The notes: generated by a model from the sequence alone, not told the origin. 64,000 bases of DNA from Lysobacter sp. K5869 (GCF_018847975.1 NZ_CP072597.1:4875001-4939000), one strand, 5' to 3'. Shown: positions 27,591-38,410, numbered from the stretch's first letter. A program made the numbers and translations.

Positions 27591-29000
27591 CTACGCAGCC
27601 GGCGGCGCCAGACTGAAGCCGACCGTCGTCTGCCCATCGCCGCTGGCCGCGAACACGCTGCCGCCGTGTAGCGACGCGATCGCCTTGACGATCGACAAGC
27701 CCAAGCCGTGATGGCGCTCGCCGCGATGCTCGCGCGCCGCGTCGACCCGGTAGAAACGGTCGAACATCCGCGCCAGATGCTGCGGCTCCACGCACTTGCC
27801 GACGTTGCGCACCGCCACGCTGGCACCGTTGCCGCAGTCGCCGGCCGCGCCCTCGCCGCCGCGCACTTCCACCACGATCTCCGAGCCCGGCGCGGCGTGC
27901 TGGACCGCGTTGTGCAGCAGGTTGGTCATCGCCCGGCGGAACAGCGAGGTATCGATCCAGGCCTCTGCGGCGCCGTCGATGCGCAGCCGCATGCCCGCTT
28001 CTTCGAGCAGGAATTCGAGGAATTCGCCGGTCTTGGCCACTTCCGCGGCGAGCGGCACGCAGACCCGGTCCAGCGCGATGTCGCCCTGCCCCGCGCGCGA
28101 CAGGAACAGCATGTCGTTGACGATGCCGCGCATGCGCTCGAGTTCTTCCAGGTTCGAGGTCAGCACGTCGGTGAGCCGCTGCGCATCGCGCGGGCGTTGC
28201 AGCGCGACCTGGGTCTGGCCCATCAGATTGGTCAGCGGCGTGCGCAATTCGTGGGCGACGTCGGCGTTGAACGCGTCCAGACGGGTGTAGGCGGTCTCCA
28301 GGCGGTCGAGCGCGCCGTTGAACGCGCCGGTCAGGCGGCCCAGTTCCGGCGGCAGGTCGGTCGGCTGCAGGCGCTGCGAGAGCTTGCTCGGGCTCAGCCG
28401 CTGCGCCTCGGCCGACAAGCGCGCGAGCGGGCGCAAGCCGACCCGCGCGATCCAATGCCCCAGCAGCGCCACCATCACCGTGCCGACGATGCCCAGCGCG
28501 AACAGCGCCAGCGCGAAGCTGCGCAGCACCGCGCGGTAAGGCTGCGAATCCATGCCGATCCACACCCGCACCGCCGGACGCTCGCCCTTGCCCGGCACCA
28601 CGTCCTCGAGCACGCGGTACGGCGCCTGACTGTCGGGCAACCACAGCGTGCCCATGCCGTGATCGGCCTTGGTCCGCGCCGCCTCGACTTTGGGCGCGCC
28701 CGCGCCGATGCGGAACGCATGATCGTCGCTCCACGCCCAAATCCGCGTGCTGCGGTCGCTGGAGGTCAGGCCTTCGACCTTGTCCTCGACTTTGTACCAA
28801 CGCTCGCGCAGGTCGCAGACCGCGACGCTGTTGGCGACGTAATGCAGCTTGGTTTCCAGTTCCGCGTGCTGGTAGCGGGCGACCTGATTCTCCAGCAGCT
28901 GATACAGAATCCCGCCGACCAGCGCGAACACCAGCAACGCCGCGCCGGCGAACATCGCCGCCAGCCGATGGGCGATCGCCAATTCGCGCCAGGATTTCAT
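27591..29000 (-). CDS. Sensor histidine kinase, CusS/CzcS-like
   Basis: 469 residues from the ATG at 29000. Membrane helices lie at about 12-34 and 162-185, with a periplasmic domain of about 125 residues between them. HAMP follows, then the H-box HELRTPLTNLMGQTQ, NLLHNAVQHA, MFDRFYRVD and GLGLSIVKAI. The heavy-metal kinase style is clear, though no Cys/His-rich metal site stands out in the sensor. The start overlaps the regulator stop by ATGA. Confidence 0.92.
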   Translation of the reverse strand: MKSWRELAIAHRLAAMFAGAALLVFALVGGILYQLLENQVARYQHAELETKLHYVANSVAVCDLRERWYKVEDKVEGLTSSDRSTRIWAWSDDHAFRIGAGAPKVEAARTKADHGMGTLWLPDSQAPYRVLEDVVPGKGERPAVRVWIGMDSQPYRAVLRSFALALFALGIVGTVMVALLGHWIARVGLRPLARLSAEAQRLSPSKLSQRLQPTDLPPELGRLTGAFNGALDRLETAYTRLDAFNADVAHELRTPLTNLMGQTQVALQRPRDAQRLTDVLTSNLEELERMRGIVNDMLFLSRAGQGDIALDRVCVPLAAEVAKTGEFLEFLLEEAGMRLRIDGAAEAWIDTSLFRRAMTNLLHNAVQHAAPGSEIVVEVRGGEGAAGDCGNGASVAVRNVGKCVEPQHLARMFDRFYRVDAAREHRGERHHGLGLSIVKAIASLHGGSVFAASGDGQTTVGFSLAPPAA

Positions 29001-29704
29001 GCGCCGGCTCTCCCGCTCGCCGCCTCGTCTTCGTCCTCGCGCGTCTCCAGCACATAGCCCATGCCGCGCACGGTGTGCAGCAGCTTGCTGCGGAACGGGC
29101 CGTCGATCTTGGCGCGCAGGCGCTTGATCGCCACTTCCACCACGTTGGTGTTGCTGTCGAAGTTGATGTCCCACACCTGCGCGGCGATCACCGTCTTCGA
29201 CAGGATCTGGCCGCGGCGCTGCGCCAACAGCGCGAGCAAGGCGAACTCCTTGCCGGTCAGGTCCAGGCGGTTGCCGTCGCGGAACGCGCGGCGCGCGATC
29301 AGGTTGATCTGCAGGTCGCCGATGCTCAGCTCGGTCGGCTCCTGCTGGCGCCCGCGCCGCACCAGCGCCTGCAGGCGCGCGAGCAGTTCGATGAAGGAGA
29401 ACGGCTTGACCAGATAGTCGTCGGCGCCGGCGCCGAGGCCGTGCACGCGGTCGTCGATGCGGTCGCGCGCGGTCAGCATGATCACCGGCGTCTGCTTGCG
29501 CAGGCGCAGCTCGCGCAGCACGCTGAAACCGTCGAGCCCGGGCAGCATCACGTCGAGCACGATCACGTCGTAGTCGAACTCGCGCGCCAGATGCAGGCCG
29601 GTGTTGCCCTCGCGCGCCACGTCCACGCTCCAGCCTTGCTCAGCCAGCCCGTCGCGCAGGTAGTCGGCGGTCTTGGCTTCGTCTTCGACGATCAACAGCT
29701 TCAT
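28997..29704 (-). CDS. OmpR-family response regulator, CusR/CzcR-like
   Basis: 235 residues. Receiver MKLLIVEDEAKTADYL with the phospho-acceptor D in VIVLDVMLPGLDGF (about residue 51) and K in VKPFSF; winged-helix output domain with NTNVVEVAIKRLRAKID and TVRGMGYVLE. It lies 49 bp after the end of the RND permease gene on the same strand, so pump and two-component system may be co-transcribed. Confidence 0.93.
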   Translation of the reverse strand: MKLLIVEDEAKTADYLRDGLAEQGWSVDVAREGNTGLHLAREFDYDVIVLDVMLPGLDGFSVLRELRLRKQTPVIMLTARDRIDDRVHGLGAGADDYLVKPFSFIELLARLQALVRRGRQQEPTELSIGDLQINLIARRAFRDGNRLDLTGKEFALLALLAQRRGQILSKTVIAAQVWDINFDSNTNVVEVAIKRLRAKIDGPFRSKLLHTVRGMGYVLETREDEDEAASGRAGA

Positions 29705-29753
29705 GGCGATGGGCGTTTGGCGATTGCGGGTCGTGCCGACATCCTAACTCCGC

Positions 29754-32700
29754 TCAGGCGGCCGCGGGCTGCGCGGCGGGCGCCGGCGCCCGGCGGCGCT
29801 CGCGGCGGCCGCGCAGGAACAGCCGGTCCAGGGTCAGGTACACCACCGGCGTGCTGTAAAGCGTCAGCACCTGGCTGATCAGCAAGCCGCCGACCACCGC
29901 CACGCCCAGCGGCTGGCGCAGTTCCGAGCCGGTGCCGAAGCCGAGCATCAGCGGGATCGCGCCGAGCAGCGCCGCCAGCGTGGTCATCGCGATGGGCCGG
30001 AAGCGGATCAGGCAAGCCTCGTGGATCGCCTCGCGCGGGCTCAGGCCGCGCTGGCGCTGCGCGTCGAGGGCGAAATCGACCAGCAAGATGCCGTTCTTCT
30101 TGACGATGCCGATCAGCAGCACGATGCCGATCAAGGCCATGATCGAGAAATCCAGCTTCCACAGCCACAGCATCAGCACCGCGCCGATGCCGGCCGAGGG
30201 CAGCGTCGACAGGATCGTCAGCGGATGCACGAAGCTCTCGTAGAGCACGCCGAGGATGATGTAGACCGCCAGCAGCGCGGCCAGGATCAGCAGCGGCTGG
30301 GTCGCCAGCGAATCGCGGAAGGCTTGCGCGGTGCCCTGGAAATTGCCGCTCACCGCGGCCGGCAGGCCGATCTCGCGCCCGACTTGCGCGACCGCGTCCA
30401 CGGCCTGCCCGAGCGCGACGCCGGGCGCGAGGTTGAAGGAAATCGTCACCGCCGGCAGCAGGCCGTTGTGGTTGATCGCCAGCGAGCCGGTGTCCGGCGG
30501 CTCCAGCCGCGCCACCGCCGACAGCGGCACCATCTGCCCGGTCAGCGGCGAGCGCAGATGGAAATACGCCAGCGATTCGGCCTTGCCGCGCAGGCGCGGA
30601 TCGATTTCCAGAATCACTTTGTACTGGTTGGTTTCGGTCTGGAACTGGTTGATCTGGCGCTGGCCGAAGGCGTCGTACAGGGCTTGATCGATATCCGCCG
30701 CGCTCAGGCCGAAGCGCGCCGCGGCGGTGCGGTCGATGCTCAGGCGGGTGACGCTGGCGCCGATCTGCTGATCGTTGGACACGTCCCGCAGCAGCGCCGA
30801 TTCGCGCAGTTTCGCGGTCAGCCGCTCGGCCCACACCGACAGTTCGCGGCTGTCCTGGCTGCGCAGCGCGTATTGGTACTGGGTGCGCGCCGGGCCGACG
30901 CCGAGGTTGATGTCCTGCGCCGAGCGCATGTAGATCGCGATCCCCGGCACCGCGGCGAGCTTGGCGCGCATGCGGTCGATGAACTGATCGGCCGACACGT
31001 CGCGGTCGCCGCGGTCCTTCAGCGTGAACCACATGCGGCCGTTGCTCATGCTCGGGCTGCCGCCGGTGGCGCCGACGGAGTGGTTGTAGGCCAGCAGCGC
31101 CGGGTCTTCGGCGGCGATCTTCGCCAGTTGCCGGTGCTTGGCGACCATTTCGTCGTAAGAGATGTCTTGTGCCGCCTCGGTGGTGGCGAACACGAACGCG
31201 GTGTCCTGCGACGGGAAGAACCCCTTGGGAATCCACGCGTAGCCGGCGACCGCGATGGCGACGGTGACGGCGAAACCGGCGAGCACGCTGCGCTGATGGT
31301 TCAAGGCCCATTGCAGGCTGCGGTCGTACCGGCGCAGCAAGCGGTCGGAGAAGCTGTCGCGGCCGTGCGCAGGCCGCAGCGGCTTGCGCATCAGCTGCGC
31401 CGCCATCATCGGCGCCAGGGTCAGCGAGGCGACGATGGAGATCAGGATCGCCACCGTCACCGTCATCGCGAATTCGGCGAACAAGCGGCCGACCACGCCG
31501 CCCATGAACAGCAGCGGGATGAAGGCGGCGATCAGCGACAGGCTGATCGAGACCACGGTGAAGCCGATCTCGCCCGCCCCCTTGAGCGCGGCCTCGACCG
31601 GACCCAGCCCGGCCTCGCGGTGGCGGTGGATGTTCTCGACCACGACGATGGCGTCGTCGACCACGAAGCCGACCGCGATCACCAGCGCCACCAGGGTCAG
31701 GTTGTTGAGGCTGTAGCCCAGCGCGTACATCGCCGCGAACGTGGCCACCAGCGCGACCACCAGCACCGCGCCGACGATCATCGTCGCCGACAGTTGGCGC
31801 AGGAACAGCCCCATCACCAGCACCACCAGGATCACGGTCAGGCCGAGCGTGATCTCGACTTCGTGCAGCGAAGCGCGGATGGTGCGGGTGCGGTCGTTGA
31901 GCACCTCCACCCGCACCGTCGCCGGCAGCGAGCGTTGCAGCGTCGGCAACGCGGCCAGCACGCCGTCGGTGGTCTTGATGATGTTGGCGCCGGGCTGGCG
32001 GAACACGATCAGCGACACGCCGGGCTCGCCGTTGGGCCAGGACGCGACGTAATCGTTCTCCGCGCCGAGGCCGATCTTGGCGACGTCGCCCAAGCGCACC
32101 GGCGCGCCATCGCGATAGGCCACCACCAGTTTTTCGTACTCGCGCGGGTCGAACAATTGATCGTTGGCGTCGAGCGTGCTCATGCGCCGCTCGCCGACCA
32201 GCGCGCCCTTGGCTTGATTGACGCTGGCGTTGCGCGCGGCTTGGCGCAGGTCGGCCAAGGTCAGGCCGAGCGCGGCCAGTCGCTCGGGCGCGGCCTGGAT
32301 GCGGATCGCCGGACGCTGCTGGCCGACCACGTAGACCTCGCCGACGCCGTCGATCTGAGTCAGATTGCGCGCCAGCGCGGTCTCGGCCAGATCGCTCAGC
32401 TGCGTCAGCGGCAACTGCGGCGCGCTCATGCCGATCACCAGGATCGGCGAATCGGCCGGATTGACCTTGAACCAGCGCGGCGGCGCGGGCATGTCCGCCG
32501 GCAGTTGGCTCTGCGCGGCGTTGAGCGCGGCCTGCACTTCCTGCACCGCGCTGTCGATGTTCTTTTCGAGCACGAACTGCAAGGTGATCGTGGTCTGGCC
32601 GAGCGCGCTGGACGAGGTCATCTCGGCCACGCCGGGCACCGCGGTGAGCTGGGTTTCCAGCGGCGTCGCCACCGCCGAGGCCATCGTCTCCGGGCTCGCG

Positions 32701-32891
32701 CCGGGCAGGTCGGCGAGGATGCGCAAGGTCGGAAAATCCGCCTGCGGCAACGGCGCCACCGGCAGCCGCGGCTGCGCGAATACGCCGAGCAGCACCACCG
32801 CGGCGGTCAGCAAGACCGTCGCCACCGGATGGCGCACGAACCAGCCCGACACCGACAAGCGCGAGGCCAGGGGCGCGGACCCGCCGCTCAT
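29754..32891 (-). CDS. RND efflux permease, MdtC/MuxC-type
   Basis: 1045 residues, full length. Hydrophobic segments are arranged in two halves of about six helices, each with a large periplasmic loop. HAE1-family motifs are present: GWFVRHPVATVLLT at the start, PQADFPTLRI, VGFVVDDAIVVVENIHRH (with the intramembrane Asp pair of proton relay) and GIVLLIGIVKKNGILLVDFAL. The second-half style matches MdtC/MuxC, which normally pairs with an MdtB/MuxB partner; only one permease is present here. The start ATG at 32891 overlaps the adaptor stop by ATGA. There is no outer-membrane factor gene adjacent. Confidence 0.93.
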   Translation of the reverse strand: MSGGSAPLASRLSVSGWFVRHPVATVLLTAAVVLLGVFAQPRLPVAPLPQADFPTLRILADLPGASPETMASAVATPLETQLTAVPGVAEMTSSSALGQTTITLQFVLEKNIDSAVQEVQAALNAAQSQLPADMPAPPRWFKVNPADSPILVIGMSAPQLPLTQLSDLAETALARNLTQIDGVGEVYVVGQQRPAIRIQAAPERLAALGLTLADLRQAARNASVNQAKGALVGERRMSTLDANDQLFDPREYEKLVVAYRDGAPVRLGDVAKIGLGAENDYVASWPNGEPGVSLIVFRQPGANIIKTTDGVLAALPTLQRSLPATVRVEVLNDRTRTIRASLHEVEITLGLTVILVVLVMGLFLRQLSATMIVGAVLVVALVATFAAMYALGYSLNNLTLVALVIAVGFVVDDAIVVVENIHRHREAGLGPVEAALKGAGEIGFTVVSISLSLIAAFIPLLFMGGVVGRLFAEFAMTVTVAILISIVASLTLAPMMAAQLMRKPLRPAHGRDSFSDRLLRRYDRSLQWALNHQRSVLAGFAVTVAIAVAGYAWIPKGFFPSQDTAFVFATTEAAQDISYDEMVAKHRQLAKIAAEDPALLAYNHSVGATGGSPSMSNGRMWFTLKDRGDRDVSADQFIDRMRAKLAAVPGIAIYMRSAQDINLGVGPARTQYQYALRSQDSRELSVWAERLTAKLRESALLRDVSNDQQIGASVTRLSIDRTAAARFGLSAADIDQALYDAFGQRQINQFQTETNQYKVILEIDPRLRGKAESLAYFHLRSPLTGQMVPLSAVARLEPPDTGSLAINHNGLLPAVTISFNLAPGVALGQAVDAVAQVGREIGLPAAVSGNFQGTAQAFRDSLATQPLLILAALLAVYIILGVLYESFVHPLTILSTLPSAGIGAVLMLWLWKLDFSIMALIGIVLLIGIVKKNGILLVDFALDAQRQRGLSPREAIHEACLIRFRPIAMTTLAALLGAIPLMLGFGTGSELRQPLGVAVVGGLLISQVLTLYSTPVVYLTLDRLFLRGRRERRRAPAPAAQPAAA

Positions 32892-34066
32892 CGCAGCACC
32901 GTCGCGCGCGGCCGCGCCGACGCCACCGCGGCGCCCGGCTTGAGCCGCGATTGGCCGTCGCGGACCACGGTGTCGCCGGGCTTGAGCGCGCCGGCCTCGG
33001 CCGCGATCACCGCCAGAGCCGAATCCTGATAGCCCACTTTCACCGGCACCGCCGCGACCTTGCTGTCGGCGCCGACCTTGTAGACGAAGCTGCCCTCGAC
33101 CCCGCGCTGCACCGCTTCGCTGGCGACGGTGAGCGCGCCGGCATCGCGGCCGGTGCGCACGCGCACGCTGACCAACTGGCCCGGCCACAGCCGGTCGCCG
33201 GCGTTGGCGAACACCGCGCGCAGGCGCACCGTGCCGGTGGCTTCGTCGATGCGGTTGTCGATCACTTTGAGCTCGCCTTCGGCCAGCAAGCGGCCGGCGT
33301 CGCGGTCCAGCGCCTGCACCGCGACCGCGCCGCCGGCCGTGGCCTGGCGCAGGTTCGGCAGCTGGTCTTGCGACAGCGCGAACACCACCGAGATCGGATC
33401 GACTTGTTCGACCGTAACCAAGCCGTCGGCGTCGCTGGCGCGCACCACGTTGCCGGGGTCGACCTTGCGCAGGCCGACCCGCCCGTCGATCGGCGAAAGG
33501 ATGCGGGTGTAGGACAGTTGCACGCGCGCGGCGTCGATCGAGGCTTGGTTGTCCTGCGCGGTGGCCTGCAACTGCTGCACCGAAGCGGCTTGTTGGTCGA
33601 GCATCTGCCGCGCGATCAATTGGCCGCCGGAGAGCTGGCGGAAGCGGGTCAGGTCCGATTGCGCCGCGCTCAGCTGGGCCGCGTCGCGCGCCCGCCGCGC
33701 CTGCGCGCCGTCGAGGCCGGCGCGGATCGCGCGGTCGTCGATGCGTGCGAGCAGCTGGCCGCGCTGCACGGTCTGGCCTTCGTGGAACAGCACGTCGGTG
33801 AGCACGCCGTCGACTTGGGTGCGCAAGGTCGCGCGGTTGAGCGCGGTGACCGTGCCGATGGTGTCCTGCCAATGCGGCACGTCGCGGCGTTCGACCTGGG
33901 CGGTGACCACCGGCACCGGCGGCGGCGCGGCCGGCGGCGCGGCGCCGCGGCTGTCGCTCCAATCGCCCAGCGCCAGCCCGGCGCCGGCGACGACCACGAG
34001 ACCGGCCGCGGCCAGCGCGCGTTTGCGCAGCCGCGAGGACGGAACGGAAACGGCGGAATCCGGCAT
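32888..34066 (-). CDS. RND periplasmic adaptor (membrane fusion protein)
   Basis: 392 residues from the ATG at 34066, chosen because AAGGA precedes it and an N-terminal membrane anchor follows directly (RALAAAGLVVVAGAGLALG); an open frame extends 48 codons further upstream. MdtA/MuxA-like: lipoyl half-motif VDGVLTDVLFHEGQTVQRGQLLARID, a coiled-coil hairpin (about 120-190), the second lipoyl half LSPIDGRVGLRKVDPGNVV, then a beta-barrel domain. It is translationally coupled to the permease. Confidence 0.93.
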   Translation of the reverse strand: MPDSAVSVPSSRLRKRALAAAGLVVVAGAGLALGDWSDSRGAAPPAAPPPVPVVTAQVERRDVPHWQDTIGTVTALNRATLRTQVDGVLTDVLFHEGQTVQRGQLLARIDDRAIRAGLDGAQARRARDAAQLSAAQSDLTRFRQLSGGQLIARQMLDQQAASVQQLQATAQDNQASIDAARVQLSYTRILSPIDGRVGLRKVDPGNVVRASDADGLVTVEQVDPISVVFALSQDQLPNLRQATAGGAVAVQALDRDAGRLLAEGELKVIDNRIDEATGTVRLRAVFANAGDRLWPGQLVSVRVRTGRDAGALTVASEAVQRGVEGSFVYKVGADSKVAAVPVKVGYQDSALAVIAAEAGALKPGDTVVRDGQSRLKPGAAVASARPRATVLR

Positions 34067-34496
34067 GACGGCATCCTTGACGGCGGAGCGGAATGAGGAG
34101 AGCGGCGCCCTTGGAGAAAAGCGCCGCCCGCGGCCCGCGAGGGGAGGACGCGGGCCACGGCGAAACTCTAGGAGCGCGGCGCCTACGCCACGCTGTCGTC
34201 GGGCTGACAAATTCGACAGTTGGTGTCATGTGGGGCGGCGTGACTTTCGGCCTAGCGGGGCGGCCGGAAGGCAGGAACGAGTGAAGAGGAACGAGGAACG
34301 AGTGGCGGCGGCTGGGTTGTCGCGGCGGCTCGCGGCGGGAGCTCGATGTCCGGCCACGCAGCGGCCAGCGCCGACGGAACGACGCGAAAACGAGCGAAGA
34401 AGAACGAGCAACGAGTCACAACGACTCGTTCCTCGTTCCTCTTCACTACGTTGCTAACATTGGCGCTCCCGCCAATCAGGAAGCGACCGGCCGCGC
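34067..34496. other. Divergent intergenic region with an inverted repeat
   Basis: About 430 bases without a gene. It should hold the adaptor/RND promoter on the minus strand. It also carries a 23-bp inverted repeat (34281-34303 / 34424-34446), listed separately. Confidence 0.55.
34281..34446. repeat. 23-bp inverted repeat with internal related word
   Basis: Arms at 34281-34303 (GTGAAGAGGAACGAGGAACG, then AGT) and 34424-34446 are exact reverse complements, about 120 bases apart. A related word CGAAGAAGAACGAGCAACGA (34394-34413) lies inside, in the orientation of the left arm. It resembles a small non-coding mobile or REP-like element; no open frame is enclosed. Confidence 0.7.
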
Positions 34497-35066
34497 ATGA
34501 ACCCTCCGTCCTCGCCCGCTCCGGCTCCGGCCTGGAAGGTCGATGCCGCGTTGATCCTCGACGCGGCCTTCGCCTCCGACGGCCGTCTGAGCGCGTGGGC
34601 GCGCTTGCCCGACGCGACCTGGCGCGCGCTCGCGCCGGTGCTGGCCGGGCGCTACGACCGGATCGGCTTCGGTTTCGGGTTCGGCATCCGCGTCGGCGCG
34701 GGCAGCGAGGATTTCCTGCGCAGCGGCATCGCCCGCGCGCTCGAGCTCGAGGCGGCCGAGGCGATGCCGGGCCACGCCATCGACGGCCAGCGCTACGACT
34801 TGCAGGTGTGCGAGTTCAACGCCTACACCGCTTACCTGCTCGGCCGCACCGTGTTCAACCACTGGAACTGCAACGACGCCGAGCTGTGCGCGGACGATAT
34901 CTGCTTCTTCCGCGACGGCCGGGTCGAGCTGCTGGCGCAGCCGTGGAATTCGATGCTGCATTTCTTCGCGGTCGAGCACCGCTTCCTGCAGGACGTGGAA
35001 GCCGCGCACCCGCGCTTCGCCGGCGCGGTGTACGTGCGCGAGAACGGCGGGCTGCGCGGCGTCTAG
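34497..35066 (+). CDS. Conserved-looking protein of unknown function
   Basis: 189 residues, ATG at 34497. It has no signal peptide or membrane segment. A Gly/Phe repeat (FGFGFGIRVG) precedes an acidic region, then a Trp/Asn segment (FNHWNCNDAELCADDICFF) with three cysteines. I do not recognise the family. Third-position GC is as in neighbouring genes, so it is likely real. It converges with the glutamine cyclotransferase gene, leaving a 12-bp gap. Confidence 0.65.
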   Translation: MNPPSSPAPAPAWKVDAALILDAAFASDGRLSAWARLPDATWRALAPVLAGRYDRIGFGFGFGIRVGAGSEDFLRSGIARALELEAAEAMPGHAIDGQRYDLQVCEFNAYTAYLLGRTVFNHWNCNDAELCADDICFFRDGRVELLAQPWNSMLHFFAVEHRFLQDVEAAHPRFAGAVYVRENGGLRGV

Positions 35067-35078
35067 GCCGCGCGCGGC

Positions 35079-35921
35079 TCAGCGCTTGCCGGCGGCGGCC
35101 TTGGCCGGCGGCACCAGTTCGATCTGGAACAGGTCCGGCCACAGCTTGCCGGTCACGAACAAACGGTCGCCGGCCGCGTCGTAGGCGATGCCGTTGAGCA
35201 CGTCGGCGCCGCGGGTGCCGCTGCCGTGTTGGCGCAGCAGGCCGGACAGATCGATCCAGGCGCGCACCTGCCCGGTCTTGGGATCGATGCGGGCGATGCG
35301 GTCGGTCTGCCAGACGTTGGCGTAGATCTCGCCCTTGACCCACTCCAACTCGTTGAGCTGATCGACCGCGCGGCCGTGGTCGCTGACCTGGATGCGCGAG
35401 CGCTCGCGCAGCGTGGCCGGATCGAGCAGGCGGATCTGCGCGGTGCCGTCGCTCATATACAGCGTGTCGGCCGAACGGGTCAGGCCCCAACCTTCGCCGG
35501 GATAGCGGAAGGTGCCGGCGAAGGAGAAATCGGCGCGGTTGAGCACGTAGCCGGCGCCGTTGGTCCAGCTCAGCACCAGCAACTGTTCGCCGCGGTCGGT
35601 CATGCCTTCGCCGAACACGTCGTTCGGCAGCGCCGTGCGTTGCAGCACCCGGCCGCTGGCGAGTTCGACCTTGCGCACCGAGGACTGGCCGTTGAGGCCG
35701 GTGCTCTCGTACAGATAGCCGTCCTTCCAGATCAGCCCCTGGGTGAAGGCCTGCGGATCGTGCGGGTGGCGCGCGATCACTTTGTAGGAATAGACCGGCG
35801 TGGCCGCCGCGTGCGGCGCGGCCGGGGTCGGCGCGCAGGCGCTGGCGAGAACGGCGCTGGCAAAGGCGGCGCCGAGCGCGGCGAGAGCGAGCGGACGCGA
35901 GGACGGGCGGCGCTGGGGCAT
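35079..35921 (-). CDS. Glutaminyl-peptide cyclotransferase (glutamine cyclotransferase)
   Basis: 280 residues from the ATG at 35921. The N-terminal signal has a possible lipobox (ASACAP). The rest is a five-bladed beta-propeller of the plant/bacterial QC type, with [20 protein letters not shown] at the first blade, [24 protein letters not shown] and DVLNGIAYD. The family converts N-terminal Gln to pyroglutamate on exported proteins; Xanthomonas has a well-studied member. Located in the periplasm or outer membrane. Confidence 0.9.
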   Translation of the reverse strand: MPQRRPSSRPLALAALGAAFASAVLASACAPTPAAPHAAATPVYSYKVIARHPHDPQAFTQGLIWKDGYLYESTGLNGQSSVRKVELASGRVLQRTALPNDVFGEGMTDRGEQLLVLSWTNGAGYVLNRADFSFAGTFRYPGEGWGLTRSADTLYMSDGTAQIRLLDPATLRERSRIQVSDHGRAVDQLNELEWVKGEIYANVWQTDRIARIDPKTGQVRAWIDLSGLLRQHGSGTRGADVLNGIAYDAAGDRLFVTGKLWPDLFQIELVPPAKAAAGKR

Positions 35922-36135
35922 GGGCGGGTTCCTGAAACCGGCCGCCAGAATAGCGCGCGGCGCGGCCGCCGGACCGGCCGGCGGCGATGCGCCGGGGCGC
36001 GACGCCTCGCGCCGAGCCGCGCCGAACCTCGGCGAACGCGCCGAACCTGAAGGCCCGCCCCGCCCCCGTCGCACCCCGTGCGACCTGTCCCCGGGTAGAA
36101 TCCGGGGCTCTGCCCCACCCGGTTGCCAGTTTCAG

Positions 36136-38379
36136 ATGACAGATTCCGTACGTACGGCGTTCCACGGCTTCGAACAGATCCCGCTGCGCGAATACGCCGA
36201 ACGCGCCTACCTGGACTACTCGATGTACGTGGTCCTGGACCGCGCCCTGCCGTTCCTGGGCGACGGCCTCAAGCCGGTCCAGCGCCGCATCGTCTACGCC
36301 ATGAGCGAGCTGGGCCTGAACGCCCAGTCCAAGCCGAAGAAGTCGGCGCGCACCGTGGGCGACGTGATCGGCAAATACCATCCGCACGGCGACAGCGCCT
36401 GCTACGAAGCGATGGTGTTGATGGCGCAGCCGTTCTCCTACCGCTACCCGCTGGTCGAAGGCCAGGGCAACTTCGGTTCCACCGACGATCCCAAGTCGTT
36501 CGCGGCGATGCGTTACACCGAGTCCAAGCTGACCCCGATCGCCGAAGTGCTGCTGGGCGAGCTCGGCCAGGGCACGGTCGACTGGACGCCGAACTTCGAC
36601 GGCACCCTGGACGAACCGACCTGGATGCCGGCGCGGCTGCCGCACCTGCTGCTCAACGGCACCACCGGCATCGCGGTCGGCATGGCCACCGACGTGCCGC
36701 CGCACAATTTGAACGAAGTGGTCAGCGCCTGCGTGCGTCTGCTCGACGATCCCGACGCGACCACGCGCGATCTGTGCGAGCACGTGCTCGGCCCGGACTA
36801 CCCGACCACGGCCGAGATCATCACCCCGCGCGCCGACCTGCTGCAGATGTACGAAACCGGCCTGGGCAGCGTGCGCGCCCGCGCCGTGTTCGAGAAGGAC
36901 GGCAGCAACCTGGTCATCACCGCGCTGCCCTACCAGACTTCGCCGAGCAAGGTGATCGAGCAGATCGCCGCGCAGATGCGGGCCAAGAAGCTGCCGTGGC
37001 TGGAAGACATCCGCGACGAGTCCGACCACGCCAACCCGACCCGCATCGTGCTGGTGCCGCGCTCCAACCGCGTCGACGCCGATCAGCTGATGGGCCATCT
37101 GTTCGCGACCACCGACCTGGAACGCAGCTTCCGCGTCAACTTCAACGTCATCGGCCTCGACGGCCGCCCGCAGGTCAAGGGCCTGAAGGCGTTCCTGAGC
37201 GAATGGCTGAGCTTCCGCGCCGACACCGTCACCCGCCGCTTGAACCACCGGCTGGAGAAGGTCGAGCGCCGCCTGCACTTGTTGCAGGGCTTGCTGGTCG
37301 CGTTCCTCAACCTCGACGAAGTCATCCGCATCATCCGCACCGAGGACGAACCGCGTCCGGTGCTGATGAAGCGCTTCGACCTCAGCGAGGAACAAACCGA
37401 CTACATCCTGGAAACCCGCCTGCGGCAGCTGGCGCGGCTGGAAGAGATGAAGATCCGCGGCGAGCAGGCCGAGTTGGAGAAGGAGCGCGAGCAACTGATC
37501 GCCACCCTCGCCAGCAAGACCAAGCTCAAGAAGCTGATCAAGGACGAACTGCTGGCCGACGCCAAGAAATTCGGCGACGCCCGCCGCTCGCCGCTGGTCT
37601 CGCGCGTCGCCGCGCAAGCGCTGTCGGAAACCGAACTGGTCGCCAGCGAACCGATGACCGTGGTGGTCAGCGAAAAGGGCTGGGTGCGCGCGGCCAAGGG
37701 CCACGACATCGACGCCGCCACGCTGAGCTACCGCGAAGGCGACAGCCTGCTCGCCGCCGCGCGCGGCCGCAGCACCCAGCAGGTCGCGTTCCTGGATTCG
37801 ACCGGGCGCGCGTATTCGACGCTGATCCACAGCCTGCCGTCGGCGCGCGGCAACGGCGAGCCGTTGACGGGTCGGTTCTCCCCCGCCGCGGGCGCTTCGT
37901 TCCAGGCGTTGGCCGCGGGCGACAACGACATGCGCTTCGTGCTCGGCAGCAGTCATGGCTACGGTTTCGTGACCCGCTTCGAGAACCTCACCGGCCGCAA
38001 CAAGGCCGGCAAGGCGATGCTGTCGCTGACCCCGAACGCCAAGGTGCTGCAACCGGCGCAGATCGGCGACGTCGATCAAGACCGCGTAGTCGCGGTGACC
38101 AACGTCGGCCACCTGCTCGCGTTCCCGGTGGCCGAACTGCCGGAACTCGATAAGGGCAAGGGCAACAAGATCATCGACATCCCGAAGGCCAAGCTCGGCA
38201 CCGAGCGCGTGGTCGCGGTGGCGGTGGTGGCGCCGGGGCAGACGCTGAGCGTGAAGTCGGGGGCGCGGACGATGAGTTTGTCGTTCAAGGATCTCGATAC
38301 GTATCTGGGTGCGCGGGCGACTCGTGGCGGGTTGTTGCCGCGGGGGTGGCAGAAGGTGGAAGGGTTGGCGGTCGAGTAA
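36136..38379 (+). CDS. parC: DNA topoisomerase IV subunit A
   Basis: 747 residues, the normal ParC length. Visible are the start [33 protein letters not shown], the quinolone-region segment [12 protein letters not shown] with Ser and Glu at the positions that mutate in resistant strains (wild type here), the catalytic Tyr in AAMRYTE, and a C-terminal DNA-wrapping propeller from about 490. There is no parE nearby, as is usual in Xanthomonadaceae. ATG at 36136; REP and terminator sequences follow. Confidence 0.95.
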   Translation: MTDSVRTAFHGFEQIPLREYAERAYLDYSMYVVLDRALPFLGDGLKPVQRRIVYAMSELGLNAQSKPKKSARTVGDVIGKYHPHGDSACYEAMVLMAQPFSYRYPLVEGQGNFGSTDDPKSFAAMRYTESKLTPIAEVLLGELGQGTVDWTPNFDGTLDEPTWMPARLPHLLLNGTTGIAVGMATDVPPHNLNEVVSACVRLLDDPDATTRDLCEHVLGPDYPTTAEIITPRADLLQMYETGLGSVRARAVFEKDGSNLVITALPYQTSPSKVIEQIAAQMRAKKLPWLEDIRDESDHANPTRIVLVPRSNRVDADQLMGHLFATTDLERSFRVNFNVIGLDGRPQVKGLKAFLSEWLSFRADTVTRRLNHRLEKVERRLHLLQGLLVAFLNLDEVIRIIRTEDEPRPVLMKRFDLSEEQTDYILETRLRQLARLEEMKIRGEQAELEKEREQLIATLASKTKLKKLIKDELLADAKKFGDARRSPLVSRVAAQALSETELVASEPMTVVVSEKGWVRAAKGHDIDAATLSYREGDSLLAAARGRSTQQVAFLDSTGRAYSTLIHSLPSARGNGEPLTGRFSPAAGASFQALAAGDNDMRFVLGSSHGYGFVTRFENLTGRNKAGKAMLSLTPNAKVLQPAQIGDVDQDRVVAVTNVGHLLAFPVAELPELDKGKGNKIIDIPKAKLGTERVVAVAVVAPGQTLSVKSGARTMSLSFKDLDTYLGARATRGGLLPRGWQKVEGLAVE

Positions 38380-38410
38380 GGGCCGCCGCCACACCGCGCC
38401 TCTCCCCAGC

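Noticed and set aside
30021..33029. 1002-codon open frame antisense to the RND permease
   Set aside because: High-GC antisense shadow of a gene with clear family motifs; its His/Gln/Arg-rich composition is typical of such shadows.
34855..38394. 1179-codon open frame antisense to parC
   Set aside because: It is a shadow of parC and of the out-of-frame cyclotransferase gene.
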